Shown: piece by piece, positions 44,029 to 53,035 of the stretch | Position numbering within the stretch: the first letter of the stretch is position 1 | How the letters are laid out: every line of letters starts with the position of its first letter | Origin: Clostridia bacterium | GTDB lineage: Bacteria > Bacillota > Clostridia > Peptostreptococcales > Acidaminobacteraceae | Assembly (NCBI GenBank): GCA_016937975.1 | Contig: JAFGVN010000142.1 | Span: 1-64,000 of the forward strand | DNA: 64,000 nt | Direction: 5' to 3' | Notes under the pieces: generated by a model | The model's input: only the letters and a program-made list of their open reading frames with translations | What the model was told of the DNA's origin: nothing | Database searches by the model: none | Program-made: the position numbers and the translations under genes

Positions 44029-44743
44029 GTGTCATCTCCAAAAATAGGTTTTCCAGTGAATCATCATTTTTTTGAACAGCTTTTAAAGATTCCATATTGC
44101 CGTGGAACTGGATTTGTCCATTGTTGATGATAAAAACTTCATCGCATATTTTTTCAGCAACTTCTAAAACATGGGTAGAGAAAAATACTGTATTACCATT
44201 GTCAGCATGTTCACGCATCATCTGTTTCAAAACAAAACTTGATTTTGGATCAAGTCCTGTCAAGGGTTCGTCTAGAATCCATACATTTGGGTTATGAATC
44301 AATGCACCCATAATGACAATTTTTTGTCTCATACCGTGGGAATAACCTAGAATCTTATCTTTTAGAGCCTTATCCATTTCAAGTCTAATAGACATATCTT
44401 TAATACGAGAGGTACGATCTTCTTGAGACACACCATAAATATCAGCCATGAAGTTCAAGTATTCGATGCCTTTAAGTCTTAAGAATACATCTGCATCATC
44501 AGAAACAAAGCCCATTTCCATCTTGGCTTCAATAGCCTGAGTATCCATCCTATATCCATTAATATTTATGGTGCCAGTATCTGGTTTGATGATACCCGTA
44601 ATGATCTTTAAAGTGGTGGTCTTTCCTGCACCATTTGGACCAAGAAAGCCAATGATTTTTCCACTTTCAATGGTGATATCCAAATCTTTTACAGCCGTTA
44701 CACCATTGGAATAGGTCTTCTTTATATCCGTTAGTTTGATCAT
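44018..44743 (-). CDS. ABC transporter ATP-binding protein
   Basis: 241 residues with complete ABC motifs: Walker A GPNGAGKTTT near residue 35, Q-loop region MEMGFVSDDAD (where the usual Q is displaced), signature LGYSHGMRQK (SHGM instead of SGGQ), Walker B VWILDEPLTGLD, and the switch His in FFSTHVLE. This set is typical of ABC-2 exporters (drug, lantibiotic or Na+ types). GGAGGTGG precedes the ATG. It is the first gene of the operon with the permease. Confidence 0.92.
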   Translation of the reverse strand: MIKLTDIKKTYSNGVTAVKDLDITIESGKIIGFLGPNGAGKTTTLKIITGIIKPDTGTININGYRMDTQAIEAKMEMGFVSDDADVFLRLKGIEYLNFMADIYGVSQEDRTSRIKDMSIRLEMDKALKDKILGYSHGMRQKIVIMGALIHNPNVWILDEPLTGLDPKSSFVLKQMMREHADNGNTVFFSTHVLEVAEKICDEVFIINNGQIQFHGNMESLKAVQKNDDSLENLFLEMTRDA

Positions 44744-45107
44744 GCATCCACCTCCATAGGTTTAAGTGATTGATTTTTCTAGTTATATGTACTATATTAC
44801 CACAAAATAACAATGTGGAAACAATTTGATGGCATGGATAATGGTTACATCTGAATATTTCACAAGCAGATGATTTCAAAGTTTAGCATAAGAAATAATC
44901 TGATTAAATGAAAGGCATCCATTTGGTCTGACATCAATATCACTTTGCGATACAACTCAAAATTTGCAGATTGTTTGATTCTTGATTAGTTCAAATTTTA
45001 TTGGGAATAATGCCAATAGAGAATCTGAATAGACTTGAAAATAGTGGCTTCATTTCTGAGTTGAAAGGGTTTAAATTGAAGTGTTGTATAAAGTTGAGGA
45101 GAATGAA
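44744..45107. other. Intergenic region without recognisable gene
   Basis: Both flanking genes are transcribed away from it, so it holds their promoters, but no convincing -35/-10 pair was identified. No hairpin, repeat or small ORF with a ribosome-binding site was found. Confidence 0.4.
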
Positions 45108-45599
45108 ATGGATATTTATGAATTTGCAATGAAAATGGAGTTAGATGGAAAAAAACACTATACTGAGCTAATGGAAATTGCTGATAATAATGGTGTGAAA
45201 GTACTATTTAATATTTTGGCGCAAGAAGAACAAGCTCATTATGATATTCTAAAAAGTTTACAAAACAAGATAGAGTTGGGTTATGAATCCAAAGTACTAG
45301 ACATGGCAAAAAATGTTTTCGAAATGATGTTTGAGGGTTCCGATCAAGTGAAAACCATGCTAAGTGGTGATGCGTTAGTGCATGCACTGAAGCTTGAAAA
45401 TGAAAGTATTGCATTTTATAAGGAAAAAATGATTGCTTCAACAGACGAACTCGAAAAGAAAACTTTCAAGAAATTAATGGTTGAAGAAAAAAAACATTAT
45501 TTCTTGATTGAGAACCTTTATGATCATATCAGCGGTGGTTTAATTAGAGGCATAGAAAGTGCGGAATTTCAACAGATGGATGATGAAGAGTTAGAATGA
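45108..45599 (+). CDS. Rubrerythrin-like ferritin-family protein
   Basis: 163 residues forming a four-helix bundle with two diiron half-sites: E...H-Y in MELDGKKHYTELM and EEQAHYDIL, then LENESIAFYKEK and EEKKHYFLIENL. There is no C-terminal rubredoxin domain, so electrons must come from a separate protein. The likely role is peroxide reduction or iron handling under oxidative stress in an anaerobe. ATG 45108 follows GAGGAG; the GTG at 45081 is not supported. Monocistronic. Confidence 0.88.
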   Translation: MDIYEFAMKMELDGKKHYTELMEIADNNGVKVLFNILAQEEQAHYDILKSLQNKIELGYESKVLDMAKNVFEMMFEGSDQVKTMLSGDALVHALKLENESIAFYKEKMIASTDELEKKTFKKLMVEEKKHYFLIENLYDHISGGLIRGIESAEFQQMDDEELE

Positions 45600-45644
45600 A
45601 ATACATATTTTCATTCAGATGATTATTTAAAATAATTTTAAAGG

Positions 45645-45673
45645 CTGTCTTTAATTTGGGGCAGTTTTTTTTT
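45645..45673 (+). terminator. Short-stem terminator with nine Ts
   Basis: CTGTC (45645-45649) pairs with GGCAG (45660-45664, one G-U), followed by a run of nine Ts. Confidence 0.5.
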
Positions 45674-45833
45674 CTTCAATAACAACACTGTTATCTTATA
45701 GAGCCTAAAGGAAAGATGATTATTAAAATAATAAGGTATACTTATTGTATTGTTAAGCGACAAATTAATGGCTTCTGTTTCATGCAGGTGAAAGTTTAGG
45801 AGCGATATAGTCGTAATATGCTTATATCTGTGG

Positions 45834-45839
45834 TATAAT
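45834..45839 (+). promoter_or_regulatory. Extended -10 promoter of the dbpA-rsmH operon
   Basis: TGG-TATAAT occurs 31 bp upstream of the helicase ATG. No strong -35 was found. Confidence 0.5.
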
Positions 45840-45870
45840 CGGTATCTACAGTTAGAAAGAAAGTGAAGTT

Positions 45871-47304
45871 ATGAGTGCATTTATAGAATACAATTTAAGT
45901 GATTCAATTTTGAAATCACTGAAGTTAATGGGCTATGTAAGCCCAACTGAAGTACAGAAAAGAACAATACCTGTTATTTTGAGAAAACAGGATCTGATAA
46001 TCAAGTCTGAAACAGGCAGTGGTAAGACTGCGGCGTTTGCCATTCCAATCATCGAAAACGTTGAATGGGATGAAAATACTCCTCAAGTACTTGTCTTGAC
46101 ACCGACGAGAGAACTTGCACAACAAGTTGGTGAAGAGATGTTCAACATCGGTCGGTTGAAACGCATGAAAGTGGTAACGGTTTTTGGCAAATCGCCGATC
46201 CATCATCAAATTAGAAACCTCAAGGAAAAGACACACATAGTGGTCGGTACACCTGGTCGGGTATATGATCATATCGAAAGAGGGACTTTGAACTTGTCAA
46301 GGATTAAGTATATCGTTCTTGATGAAGCAGACGAAATGCTCAATATGGGATTCGTTGATCAAATCAATCAGATATTAGATAATGCACCAAAGGATATTGT
46401 GATGACTCTCTTGTCTGCTACTTTGCCTAAAGATGTATCAGAAATATGCGATACATACATGAAACATCCCAAAATTGTTGACTTAGAGAACATAACGACA
46501 ACAGACCGTATCGAAGAAATCAGGTATGACGTTAGAAAAAAAGATAAGGCAAAACTTTTGCTGGATGTTACTAAAATTGAGAATCCAGACAGCTGCATTG
46601 TATTCTGTAACACAAGATTAGAAGTGGATGCTGTATTTGATTTACTGAGTAAGAACGGCTATCCTGTGAAAAAACTGCATGGAGGCATGGAGCAGGATTT
46701 ACGAACAAACGTGATGATCAACTTTAGAAAAGGCCACTTCAGATATTTGGTTGCGACAGACGTTGCAGCTAGAGGAATTGATATTGAAAATATCTCTCTT
46801 GTGATTAACTATGATCTTCCTGAAGAGGCAGAAATCTATGTTCACAGAATAGGGCGTACAGGTCGTAAAGAAAACTTTGGAAAGGCAATCTCTTTTGTTT
46901 CGGAAGATGAATATCTGCTTGGTAATATTGAAAGGTTAACAGGTGTTGAATTAAGAAGTGTGTGTGCTCCCAAAGAAGATGAGGTTGAAATGTTGATCGG
47001 TATGTTTGAAGAAAAGATCAACACAAGATCTGTAATTATACATGAAAAGCATCCAGCGCTCCATAAAGGCATTTTGAAGCTTCATATTAATGCGGGTAAG
47101 AAGACTAAGATGCGGGCTGGAGACATTGTAGGTACACTCTGTAACATAGAAGGTATGACAAAAGATGATATAGGTAATATCAGTATACAAGATGTATCAA
47201 CATATGTTGAGATACTCAATAATAAAGGGGATATGGTATTAAAGGTACTTCAGAACAAGCCTATTAAGGGTAGACTTAGAAAAGTCAGTCGAGTAAATCA
47301 ATAA
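45871..47304 (+). CDS. dbpA: DbpA-type DEAD-box RNA helicase
   Basis: 477 residues. Core motifs are SPTEVQKRTIP (Q), SETGSGKTAAF, PTRELAQQ, TPGR, LDEADEM, LLSATLP, RGIDIENISLVINYD and HRIGRTGR. The C-terminal ~75 residues (ILKLHINAGKKTKMRAGDIVG ... GNISIQDVSTYVEI) are the RRM-like DbpA/YxiN domain that targets hairpin 92 of 23S rRNA. The role is 50S assembly. It is 10 bp upstream of an rsmH paralogue, so two rRNA-acting enzymes share an operon. The ribosome-binding site is weak (AAGTGAAG). Confidence 0.88.
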   Translation: MSAFIEYNLSDSILKSLKLMGYVSPTEVQKRTIPVILRKQDLIIKSETGSGKTAAFAIPIIENVEWDENTPQVLVLTPTRELAQQVGEEMFNIGRLKRMKVVTVFGKSPIHHQIRNLKEKTHIVVGTPGRVYDHIERGTLNLSRIKYIVLDEADEMLNMGFVDQINQILDNAPKDIVMTLLSATLPKDVSEICDTYMKHPKIVDLENITTTDRIEEIRYDVRKKDKAKLLLDVTKIENPDSCIVFCNTRLEVDAVFDLLSKNGYPVKKLHGGMEQDLRTNVMINFRKGHFRYLVATDVAARGIDIENISLVINYDLPEEAEIYVHRIGRTGRKENFGKAISFVSEDEYLLGNIERLTGVELRSVCAPKEDEVEMLIGMFEEKINTRSVIIHEKHPALHKGILKLHINAGKKTKMRAGDIVGTLCNIEGMTKDDIGNISIQDVSTYVEILNNKGDMVLKVLQNKPIKGRLRKVSRVNQ

Positions 47305-47314
47305 GGGGGGCGGA

Positions 47315-48358
47315 ATGGAAGAAAAACCACACAAAAGACGGGTGAGATACAAAGGGACACATCCTAGAAACTATAAGGAAAAATACAAAGAACACGCCCC
47401 TGAGAAATACAGTGACACCATTGAAAGAGTCATTCAGAAGGGATCAACACCTGCTGGCATGCATATATCTATTTGTGTTGAAGAAATCTTGGATTTTCTT
47501 CAGATAAAACCAGGTATGAAAGGTCTTGATGCCACATTGGGTTATGGTGGTCATTCATCTAAGATGTTGGAATGCCTACAGTCAGAGGGACATCTTTATG
47601 CTCTGGATATTGATCCGATTGAGCTTCCTAAAACAAGAGAACGCCTTCTTAAGAATGGCTACGGCCCTGAAATTCTCACAATTAAGCAGCTAAATTTTGC
47701 TGATATTGATAAAGTAATCGAAGAATCTGGTCCCCTTGACTTTATCTTAGCGGATCTGGGTGTATCCTCAATGCAGATAGATAATCCTAACCGTGGTTTT
47801 TCTTATAAGGCTGAAGGTCCTTTGGATTTAAGATTGAATCCTAGGAAAGGCCTATCGGCTGCAGAACGGTTAATAAATATCAGCCAACCTGAGTTAGAGG
47901 GTATGTTGATAGAAAATGCTGATGAACCTTATGCCCATGAGATTTCTATGGCAATTGCTGCTGAATTGAAAATGGGCAAGAAAATCAACACAACGACAGA
48001 ACTTCAACAGGTTATTGAAAAGTCACTGAATTTCATACCTCAGAAAGATAGAAAAGAAGTCGTTAAGAAATCGTGTCAACGTACTTTTCAAGCACTGCGT
48101 ATCGATGTGAATGAGGAGTACGAAGTCCTTTATCAGTTCTTGGAAAAATTGCCTAATGCTTTAGCGCCAGGTGGACGTGTTGCTATATTGTCTTTCCATT
48201 CAGGAGAGGATCGTCTTGTTAAGAAATCGTTCAAGAGACTTCTGGGACAAGGTGTTTATAGCGAAATAGCACCAACGATCATCAGACCTTCAGCTGAAGA
48301 ATGTTTCAAGAACAGCCGGGCTAAATCTACTAAAATGAGATGGGCCATCAAGGCCTAA
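47315..48358 (+). CDS. rsmH: RsmH-type 16S rRNA m4C1402 methyltransferase (paralogue)
   Basis: 347 residues. It has the RsmH pattern: STPAGMHISICVEEILDFL (in place of the usual HxPVLL), LDATLGYGGHSSKML as SAM motif I, DIDPIEL, ADLGVSSMQIDNPNRGFSY, GPLDLRLNP, ALRIDVNEE, AILSFHSGEDRLVKK, and the end SRAKSTKMRWA. The location beside dbpA, not mraZ/ftsL, and a basic 45-residue N-terminal extension suggest the second copy seen in some Clostridia. AAGGGGGG precedes the ATG. It may modify C1402 or a related cytosine. Confidence 0.85.
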   Translation: MEEKPHKRRVRYKGTHPRNYKEKYKEHAPEKYSDTIERVIQKGSTPAGMHISICVEEILDFLQIKPGMKGLDATLGYGGHSSKMLECLQSEGHLYALDIDPIELPKTRERLLKNGYGPEILTIKQLNFADIDKVIEESGPLDFILADLGVSSMQIDNPNRGFSYKAEGPLDLRLNPRKGLSAAERLINISQPELEGMLIENADEPYAHEISMAIAAELKMGKKINTTTELQQVIEKSLNFIPQKDRKEVVKKSCQRTFQALRIDVNEEYEVLYQFLEKLPNALAPGGRVAILSFHSGEDRLVKKSFKRLLGQGVYSEIAPTIIRPSAEECFKNSRAKSTKMRWAIKA

Positions 48359-49062
48359 TTGAGATACCATCAAGTATCACTTTTATATGATATATATTTA
48401 CATTTGATTTAATGAGTGCTGTAATAGGTGAGTAGGCCTATCATTTATTCATTTTTCATCCATATCTATGATTTTTGTAGGTAAATTACACTGATCAGTC
48501 AGTGCAGACTTGAATTTTGATTTAGTCATAACTTATACTAAAGTATCCATTATTATGATCTATTTTAGACCTGTAATTATGTTAAAACTTAGGCATTATG
48601 CCTTCGTTTTCAAGTCTATTTTTTTAGAAATGTCACTAATAAAGAACCGCCAATGCTATTGAAATGAAAGCATTGGCGGTTTTGTTATGTCTTAACTATA
48701 TGGGTGTTTCTATTTATACGTTGAATCTAATAATCGAGTCAAATGGTGCCTACTGAGTGCTTTTGAGTTAAGGAACTAGTTGATTGAGTCGAATTGAGTC
48801 AATATTTTTGATATAGTTAATTTGGCTACTACACCATCGTTACACCCATGGGTGATTTGACATTAGGGTGCAATGGCAATATGTAATCATTGAAGTAAAG
48901 AGCCTTCGGCTTGCTGTTGGGTGAATCGTTGGCTCATTTACTTTGATATCCTATCGGTAATTTATGGAATCTGAGAATCATATACGCTATAATAGTAATA
49001 GTGGCTGTAATGTCGCATATAACAATAAATGAGAATTTACTTGATAATATAGAGAGGTAAGT
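48359..49062. other. 700-bp intergenic region at the edge of the defence island
   Basis: No gene is visible. It contains a strong terminator (48645-48684), a TTGAGTC direct repeat with 10-bp spacing (48784-48802, TTGAGTCGAATTGAGTCAA) plus a related copy near 48734, and a 12-bp bulged inverted repeat (AAGTAAAGAGCC 48894-48905 with 48932-48944). A TATAAT at 48988-48993 may serve the Shedu-like gene. The repeats could mark an insertion boundary; no tRNA or integrase is present. Confidence 0.5.
48645..48684. terminator. Strong isolated terminator hairpin
   Basis: AACCGCCAATGCT (48645-48657) pairs perfectly with AGCATTGGCGGTT (48669-48681), then TTTG. It is nearly 290 bp after the rsmH stop. Confidence 0.75.
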
Positions 49063-49872
49063 ATGAGACTGTTTCAGAGAGATTACAATGTGTTAACTCC
49101 AGAAGAAAGAGCAGAATGGGCTAAACTTGATCACGAAGCTAGATTAGATGAGAACGGCGAGGTCATGCCTATGGGGATACGTAAGACAAATTTCAAGCAA
49201 CTACCTAAGGCAGTTAGACATCACAAAGGTCTTTTTCCGAATAACTACTTAGATATAGAAGGACTAAAGCAAGTTAAAGAACTAGAGATTCAAATAGATA
49301 GGTTCGAGTTACTGTTGAATGATGGTTCTACTAGTGAAAGAACTATATTGAATTATATAAATCAAGGTAACTACCATTTGATTGCTTCTATACTACGCGG
49401 TTATAACTTTGGTCATCATAACGCATATATGTTTAAGGAATTTCCTTTAGGTTCAAGTCATAGACCTGATTATTTGCTAATAGGTAAAAACTCAGGTGGA
49501 TATGAGTTGATATTTGTTGAATTAGAATCAAATAAAGGTTCTGTTACTCTTCAAGATGGTGAGTTTGGTGACGTTATAAGAAAAGGTATTCGTCAAGTTG
49601 AAGATTGGAACGTTTGGCTTCAGGCTAATTATTCTAACCTTTCAGAGTATTTAAATAGATTGAAGAAAGAAGCAGATTCTTTGCCTACAGAGCTGTACAC
49701 TTATGATTCAACAAGAATTCATTTCGTAGTTGTTGCAGGCCGAAGGTACGATTACAATGATCTCACATACAGTAGACGAAGAAGACTGAAGGATACAAAT
49801 AAGATAAATGTTTTACACTATGATAATTTAATTGATTTGGCAAAATCAGCAATTGGAGAGAGCACATATTAA
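49063..49872 (+). CDS. Shedu-like (SduA, DUF4263-type) antiphage nuclease
   Basis: 269 residues. The C-terminal ~150 residues follow the SduA plan: FKEFPLGSSHRPDYLLI (Asp near residue 135), then LIFVELESNKG (Glu residues of a PD-(D/E)XK-type site, about 150-157), a helix with RQVEDWNVWLQ, the VVVAGRRYDYNDL strand with SRRRRLK, and INVLHYDNLIDLAK at the end. Shedu proteins cut phage DNA as single-gene defence systems. The N-terminal ~110 residues are variable and match nothing I know, as usual in this family. AGAGAGG precedes the ATG. It lies 72 bp upstream of hsdM, at the head of a restriction island. Confidence 0.75.
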   Translation: MRLFQRDYNVLTPEERAEWAKLDHEARLDENGEVMPMGIRKTNFKQLPKAVRHHKGLFPNNYLDIEGLKQVKELEIQIDRFELLLNDGSTSERTILNYINQGNYHLIASILRGYNFGHHNAYMFKEFPLGSSHRPDYLLIGKNSGGYELIFVELESNKGSVTLQDGEFGDVIRKGIRQVEDWNVWLQANYSNLSEYLNRLKKEADSLPTELYTYDSTRIHFVVVAGRRYDYNDLTYSRRRRLKDTNKINVLHYDNLIDLAKSAIGESTY

Positions 49873-49944
49873 GTGCATGTTTTAGTTTTCTAAGACCATT
49901 TGTCATATCCATTAAATTATTCACTTATAAAAGGAGATAAAGAA

Positions 49945-51453
49945 ATGAAGCTATCACTACAACAATTAGAAACCAAGCTGTGGGATTGTGCAAATGTACT
50001 CAGGGGATCACTAAGCTCAGCACAATACATGGACTATATCTTTGGCATGATGTTCCTTAAGCGGATGAATGACCAATTTGACCTTGAGCAAAAGAAAATC
50101 AAAGCCGAGAAAGCGGACCTACCTGAAGAATTCTTGACTGAAATGCTGGAGGATGCATCTTCATACCATACCTTCTTTGTGCCAAAGCAAGCACGTTGGG
50201 AAAAGCTTAAGAACCTCAACTTAAATATTGGCCCAGAACTGGATAAAGCCTTTCATGCCATAGAAGACGAACCTAAAAACTCAGAGCTTGTTGGTGTCCT
50301 TACAACAGCAAACTATAACGATAAAGAGCGTGTACCTGATGCCAAGCTTAACCAGCTGCTACAGATCTTTGACAGTATGAACCTGTCCAATGAAGGTCTT
50401 GAGAAGCCTGATATAATGGGTGATGCTTATATGTACCTACTTAAGCAATTTGCTGATGATGGTGGTAAAAAGGGTGGCGAATTTTATACACCTGAAGAAA
50501 TCAAAGAGCTCATGGTAAGAGTCCTACAACCAACAGAAACAGATGCCATCTATGACCCTACTGTAGGTAGTGGTGGTTTCCTGATTAATGCCATCGAATA
50601 TGTTAAAAAGCAAGGTGGCAACCACAAGAACGTTCAAGTTTACGGTCAAGAGATTAACCTATCGACATGGGCCATCTGTAAGCTTAATATGTTGCTGCAT
50701 GAAGCCCGTGGTGCTATTATCTATAAAGGTGATGTTATCAGAGAGCCAAAGAATCTAGAAGGTGCAACCCTTAAGACCTTTGATAAAGTCATCGCTAACC
50801 CACCATTCTCATTGAAGAACTGGGGAATTGAATTTGCTCAAAACAACACCTACCACCGCTTTAGCTATGGCGTTCCACCTCAATCCTACGGAGACTTGGC
50901 CTTTGTAGAACATATGATTGCCTCGCTTAACAGCAAGGGTAAAATGGCGACCGTTGTACCTCACGGTCTGCTCTTCCGTGGTGGAGCAGAAGGTAGTATT
51001 CGTCAAGGCATCTTGGAAGATGACCTGTTTGAAGCGATTATTGGTCTACCACAAAACCTATTCTATGGTACAGGTATACCTGCTGCTGTACTGGTGCTAA
51101 ACAAGCATAAGCCTGCTGAAAGAAAAGGCAAGGTACTCTTTATCGATGCTAGCAATGACTTTGCAAAAGATGGCAACAAGAACAAACTTAGACCAGAAGA
51201 TATTACTGCTGTTGTTAAGGCTTATGATGCCTTTGAAAAGATTGAAAAGTATGCAGAGGTTGTTTCTCTTGATGAAATCCGTGACAACGATTATAACCTC
51301 AATATCAGTCGTTATGTGGATACCACTGAGGAAGAAGAAACTGTAGATATCAATGCTGTGGCAAGACGTATATCAGAGCGGGAAAGCAGACTTGAGGCAT
51401 CTAGAGATCAAATCAACGAGTTCATGCGTGAGCTTGGGTTTGAGACGATATAG
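49945..51453 (+). CDS. hsdM: Type I restriction-modification methyltransferase subunit
   Basis: 502 residues. N-terminal helical HsdM_N (LETKLWDCANVLRGSL ... DYIFGMMFLKRMND), then the N6-adenine methyltransferase core: GGEFYTPEEIKELM, DPTVGSGGFLINA as the SAM motif and NPPFS as the catalytic (D/N)PPF motif, plus GVLFRGGAEGSIR. It methylates the host recognition site in complex with HsdS. ATG 49945 follows AAAGGAG; the longer frame from 49900 has no support. It begins an operon through at least 58100. Its codon choice looks richer in G/C than the genes on either side. Confidence 0.95.
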   Translation: MKLSLQQLETKLWDCANVLRGSLSSAQYMDYIFGMMFLKRMNDQFDLEQKKIKAEKADLPEEFLTEMLEDASSYHTFFVPKQARWEKLKNLNLNIGPELDKAFHAIEDEPKNSELVGVLTTANYNDKERVPDAKLNQLLQIFDSMNLSNEGLEKPDIMGDAYMYLLKQFADDGGKKGGEFYTPEEIKELMVRVLQPTETDAIYDPTVGSGGFLINAIEYVKKQGGNHKNVQVYGQEINLSTWAICKLNMLLHEARGAIIYKGDVIREPKNLEGATLKTFDKVIANPPFSLKNWGIEFAQNNTYHRFSYGVPPQSYGDLAFVEHMIASLNSKGKMATVVPHGLLFRGGAEGSIRQGILEDDLFEAIIGLPQNLFYGTGIPAAVLVLNKHKPAERKGKVLFIDASNDFAKDGNKNKLRPEDITAVVKAYDAFEKIEKYAEVVSLDEIRDNDYNLNISRYVDTTEEEETVDINAVARRISERESRLEASRDQINEFMRELGFETI

Positions 51454-51462
51454 GGGGCCTTT

Positions 51463-52776
51463 ATGACAAATGATTTTGTTAAAACAGAGTTAGGACTTTT
51501 GCCTAAAGATTGGTATGTAATGAAACTGAGTAGAATGATAAAAGATGGAATTATCATAGGTCACTTGGATGGAAATCATGGACAGTTATACCCTAAACGA
51601 GAGGAGTTTATTAGTGAAGGTGTGCCATACATCAGCGCAAACTGTATTGTTAATGGTAAAGTTGATTTTAAATTGAGTAAGTATCTATCTAAAAATAGAG
51701 CTGCTAAATTCAAGAAAGGTGTAGCACTTAATAATGATGTACTATTTGCTCACAATGCTACGGTTGGACCTGTAGCTCATCTAAAAACTGATGAGGACTA
51801 TGTAATACTTGGAACGTCATTAACATACTATCGTTGTAATGTGGATAAATTAGTGCCCGAATACTTGATGTATTACATGGACTCACAAATGTTTAGGCAT
51901 CAGTACGAAAGAATCATGGGGCAGTCAACTAGAAATCAAGTGCCTATTAGTACACAGAAAGACTTTAAACATGTTATCCCACCCCTCCCTGAACAAAAGA
52001 AAATCGCCAAGATCCTCTCAACGGTTGATGGGCATATTGATGAAGTCGATCGCATGATCGAAGACCTGAAAGAACTGAAAAAAGGTCTGATGCAGAAGTT
52101 GTTGACTGAAGGGATTGGGCATACAGAGTTTAAGGATAGTGAAGTTGGGCGGATTCCTGTTGAGTGGGATGTTAAGAAGCTTTATGGTTGCATTCACAAG
52201 GTTCTAGATTACAGGGGTAGAACTCCTAAAAAGTTAGGAATGGATTGGGGTGAAGGTGATATCCCTGCACTATCTGCAAATAATGTGAAAATGGGTAAAG
52301 TTGATTTAACATTACCAACTTATTATGGGTCGGAAGAACTACATGAAAAATGGATGAATGATGCTGATTTAGAGTTTGGTGACGTATTAATGACAATGGA
52401 AGCTCCTTTGGGTAACGTTGCTCAAGTCCCTACGAATGGAAAGTATATTCTAAGTCAAAGAGTGGTAGCTTTCAAAGTTAAACCGATAATCTCAAACAAC
52501 TATTTAAGGTATTTGCTAATGTCGCCAAGATTTCAAAAGGAATTAGAGTTGCATTCTACTGGTACCACTGCAAAAGGGATAAATCAAAAGAATCTAAGTA
52601 AGTTGTATATTACAGTACCACCAATAGGTGAGCAAAATAGGATTTCGACAATATTGTCTTCAGTGGATTTACGATTAAATGTGTATGAAGAGCAATTGGA
52701 AGAATTTGTTGATTTGAAAAAGGGTCTAATGCAACAACTTTTAACAGGTAAAACAAGAGTTAAAATAGATAATTAG
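51463..52776 (+). CDS. hsdS: Type I restriction-modification specificity subunit
   Basis: 437 residues with two target-recognition domains. TRD1 is about 1-170 and conserved region 1 follows (PPLPEQKKIAKILSTVDGHI, then ELKKGLMQKLLTEG). TRD2 is about 215-375 with the matching repeat (PPIGEQNRISTILSSVD ... KKGLMQQLLTGK). Each TRD begins with the standard lead-in (GLLPKDWYVMKLS and GRIPVEWDVKKL). It directs HsdM and HsdR to a bipartite DNA site, which cannot be read from sequence. It starts 9 bp after hsdM. The more AT-rich TRDs against a conserved core suggest domain exchange. Confidence 0.95.
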   Translation: MTNDFVKTELGLLPKDWYVMKLSRMIKDGIIIGHLDGNHGQLYPKREEFISEGVPYISANCIVNGKVDFKLSKYLSKNRAAKFKKGVALNNDVLFAHNATVGPVAHLKTDEDYVILGTSLTYYRCNVDKLVPEYLMYYMDSQMFRHQYERIMGQSTRNQVPISTQKDFKHVIPPLPEQKKIAKILSTVDGHIDEVDRMIEDLKELKKGLMQKLLTEGIGHTEFKDSEVGRIPVEWDVKKLYGCIHKVLDYRGRTPKKLGMDWGEGDIPALSANNVKMGKVDLTLPTYYGSEELHEKWMNDADLEFGDVLMTMEAPLGNVAQVPTNGKYILSQRVVAFKVKPIISNNYLRYLLMSPRFQKELELHSTGTTAKGINQKNLSKLYITVPPIGEQNRISTILSSVDLRLNVYEEQLEEFVDLKKGLMQQLLTGKTRVKIDN

Positions 52777-52787
52777 GAGGTGCTAGT

Positions 52788-53027
52788 ATGGCTAACTCAA
52801 CATATCATGTTGTTCCAAATGCAAAGGGTGGGTGGAGTGTCAAAAAACGTGGTTCAGAACGAGCAACTCGCACTTTTGATAAAAAGGAGTCAGCTCAGAA
52901 ATTCGGAGTACAAATAAGTAATAAAAACCACTCTGATCTAGTAGTACATAAAAAAGATGGCACAATACAGAGTAGAAAAACAGCGAGCGTCAAAGCAACT
53001 AAAACGCCTATGGCAAAGAAACGGTAG
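52788..53027 (+). CDS. DUF2188-type small basic protein
   Basis: 79 residues. The N-terminal ~50 residues (YHVVPNAKGGWSVKKRG ... FDKKESAQKFGVQIS) form the compact DUF2188 domain, whose pattern HVVP-x-x-x-GW-x-V is clear; HKKDGTIQSR follows. A Lys/Thr-rich tail (TASVKATKTPMAKKR) suggests nucleic-acid binding. TTAGGAGGTG gives a strong ribosome-binding site 11 bp after hsdS. Its place between hsdS and the TIR-like gene suggests an accessory role, not shown by sequence. Confidence 0.75.
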   Translation: MANSTYHVVPNAKGGWSVKKRGSERATRTFDKKESAQKFGVQISNKNHSDLVVHKKDGTIQSRKTASVKATKTPMAKKR

Positions 53028-53035
53028 GTGATTAC

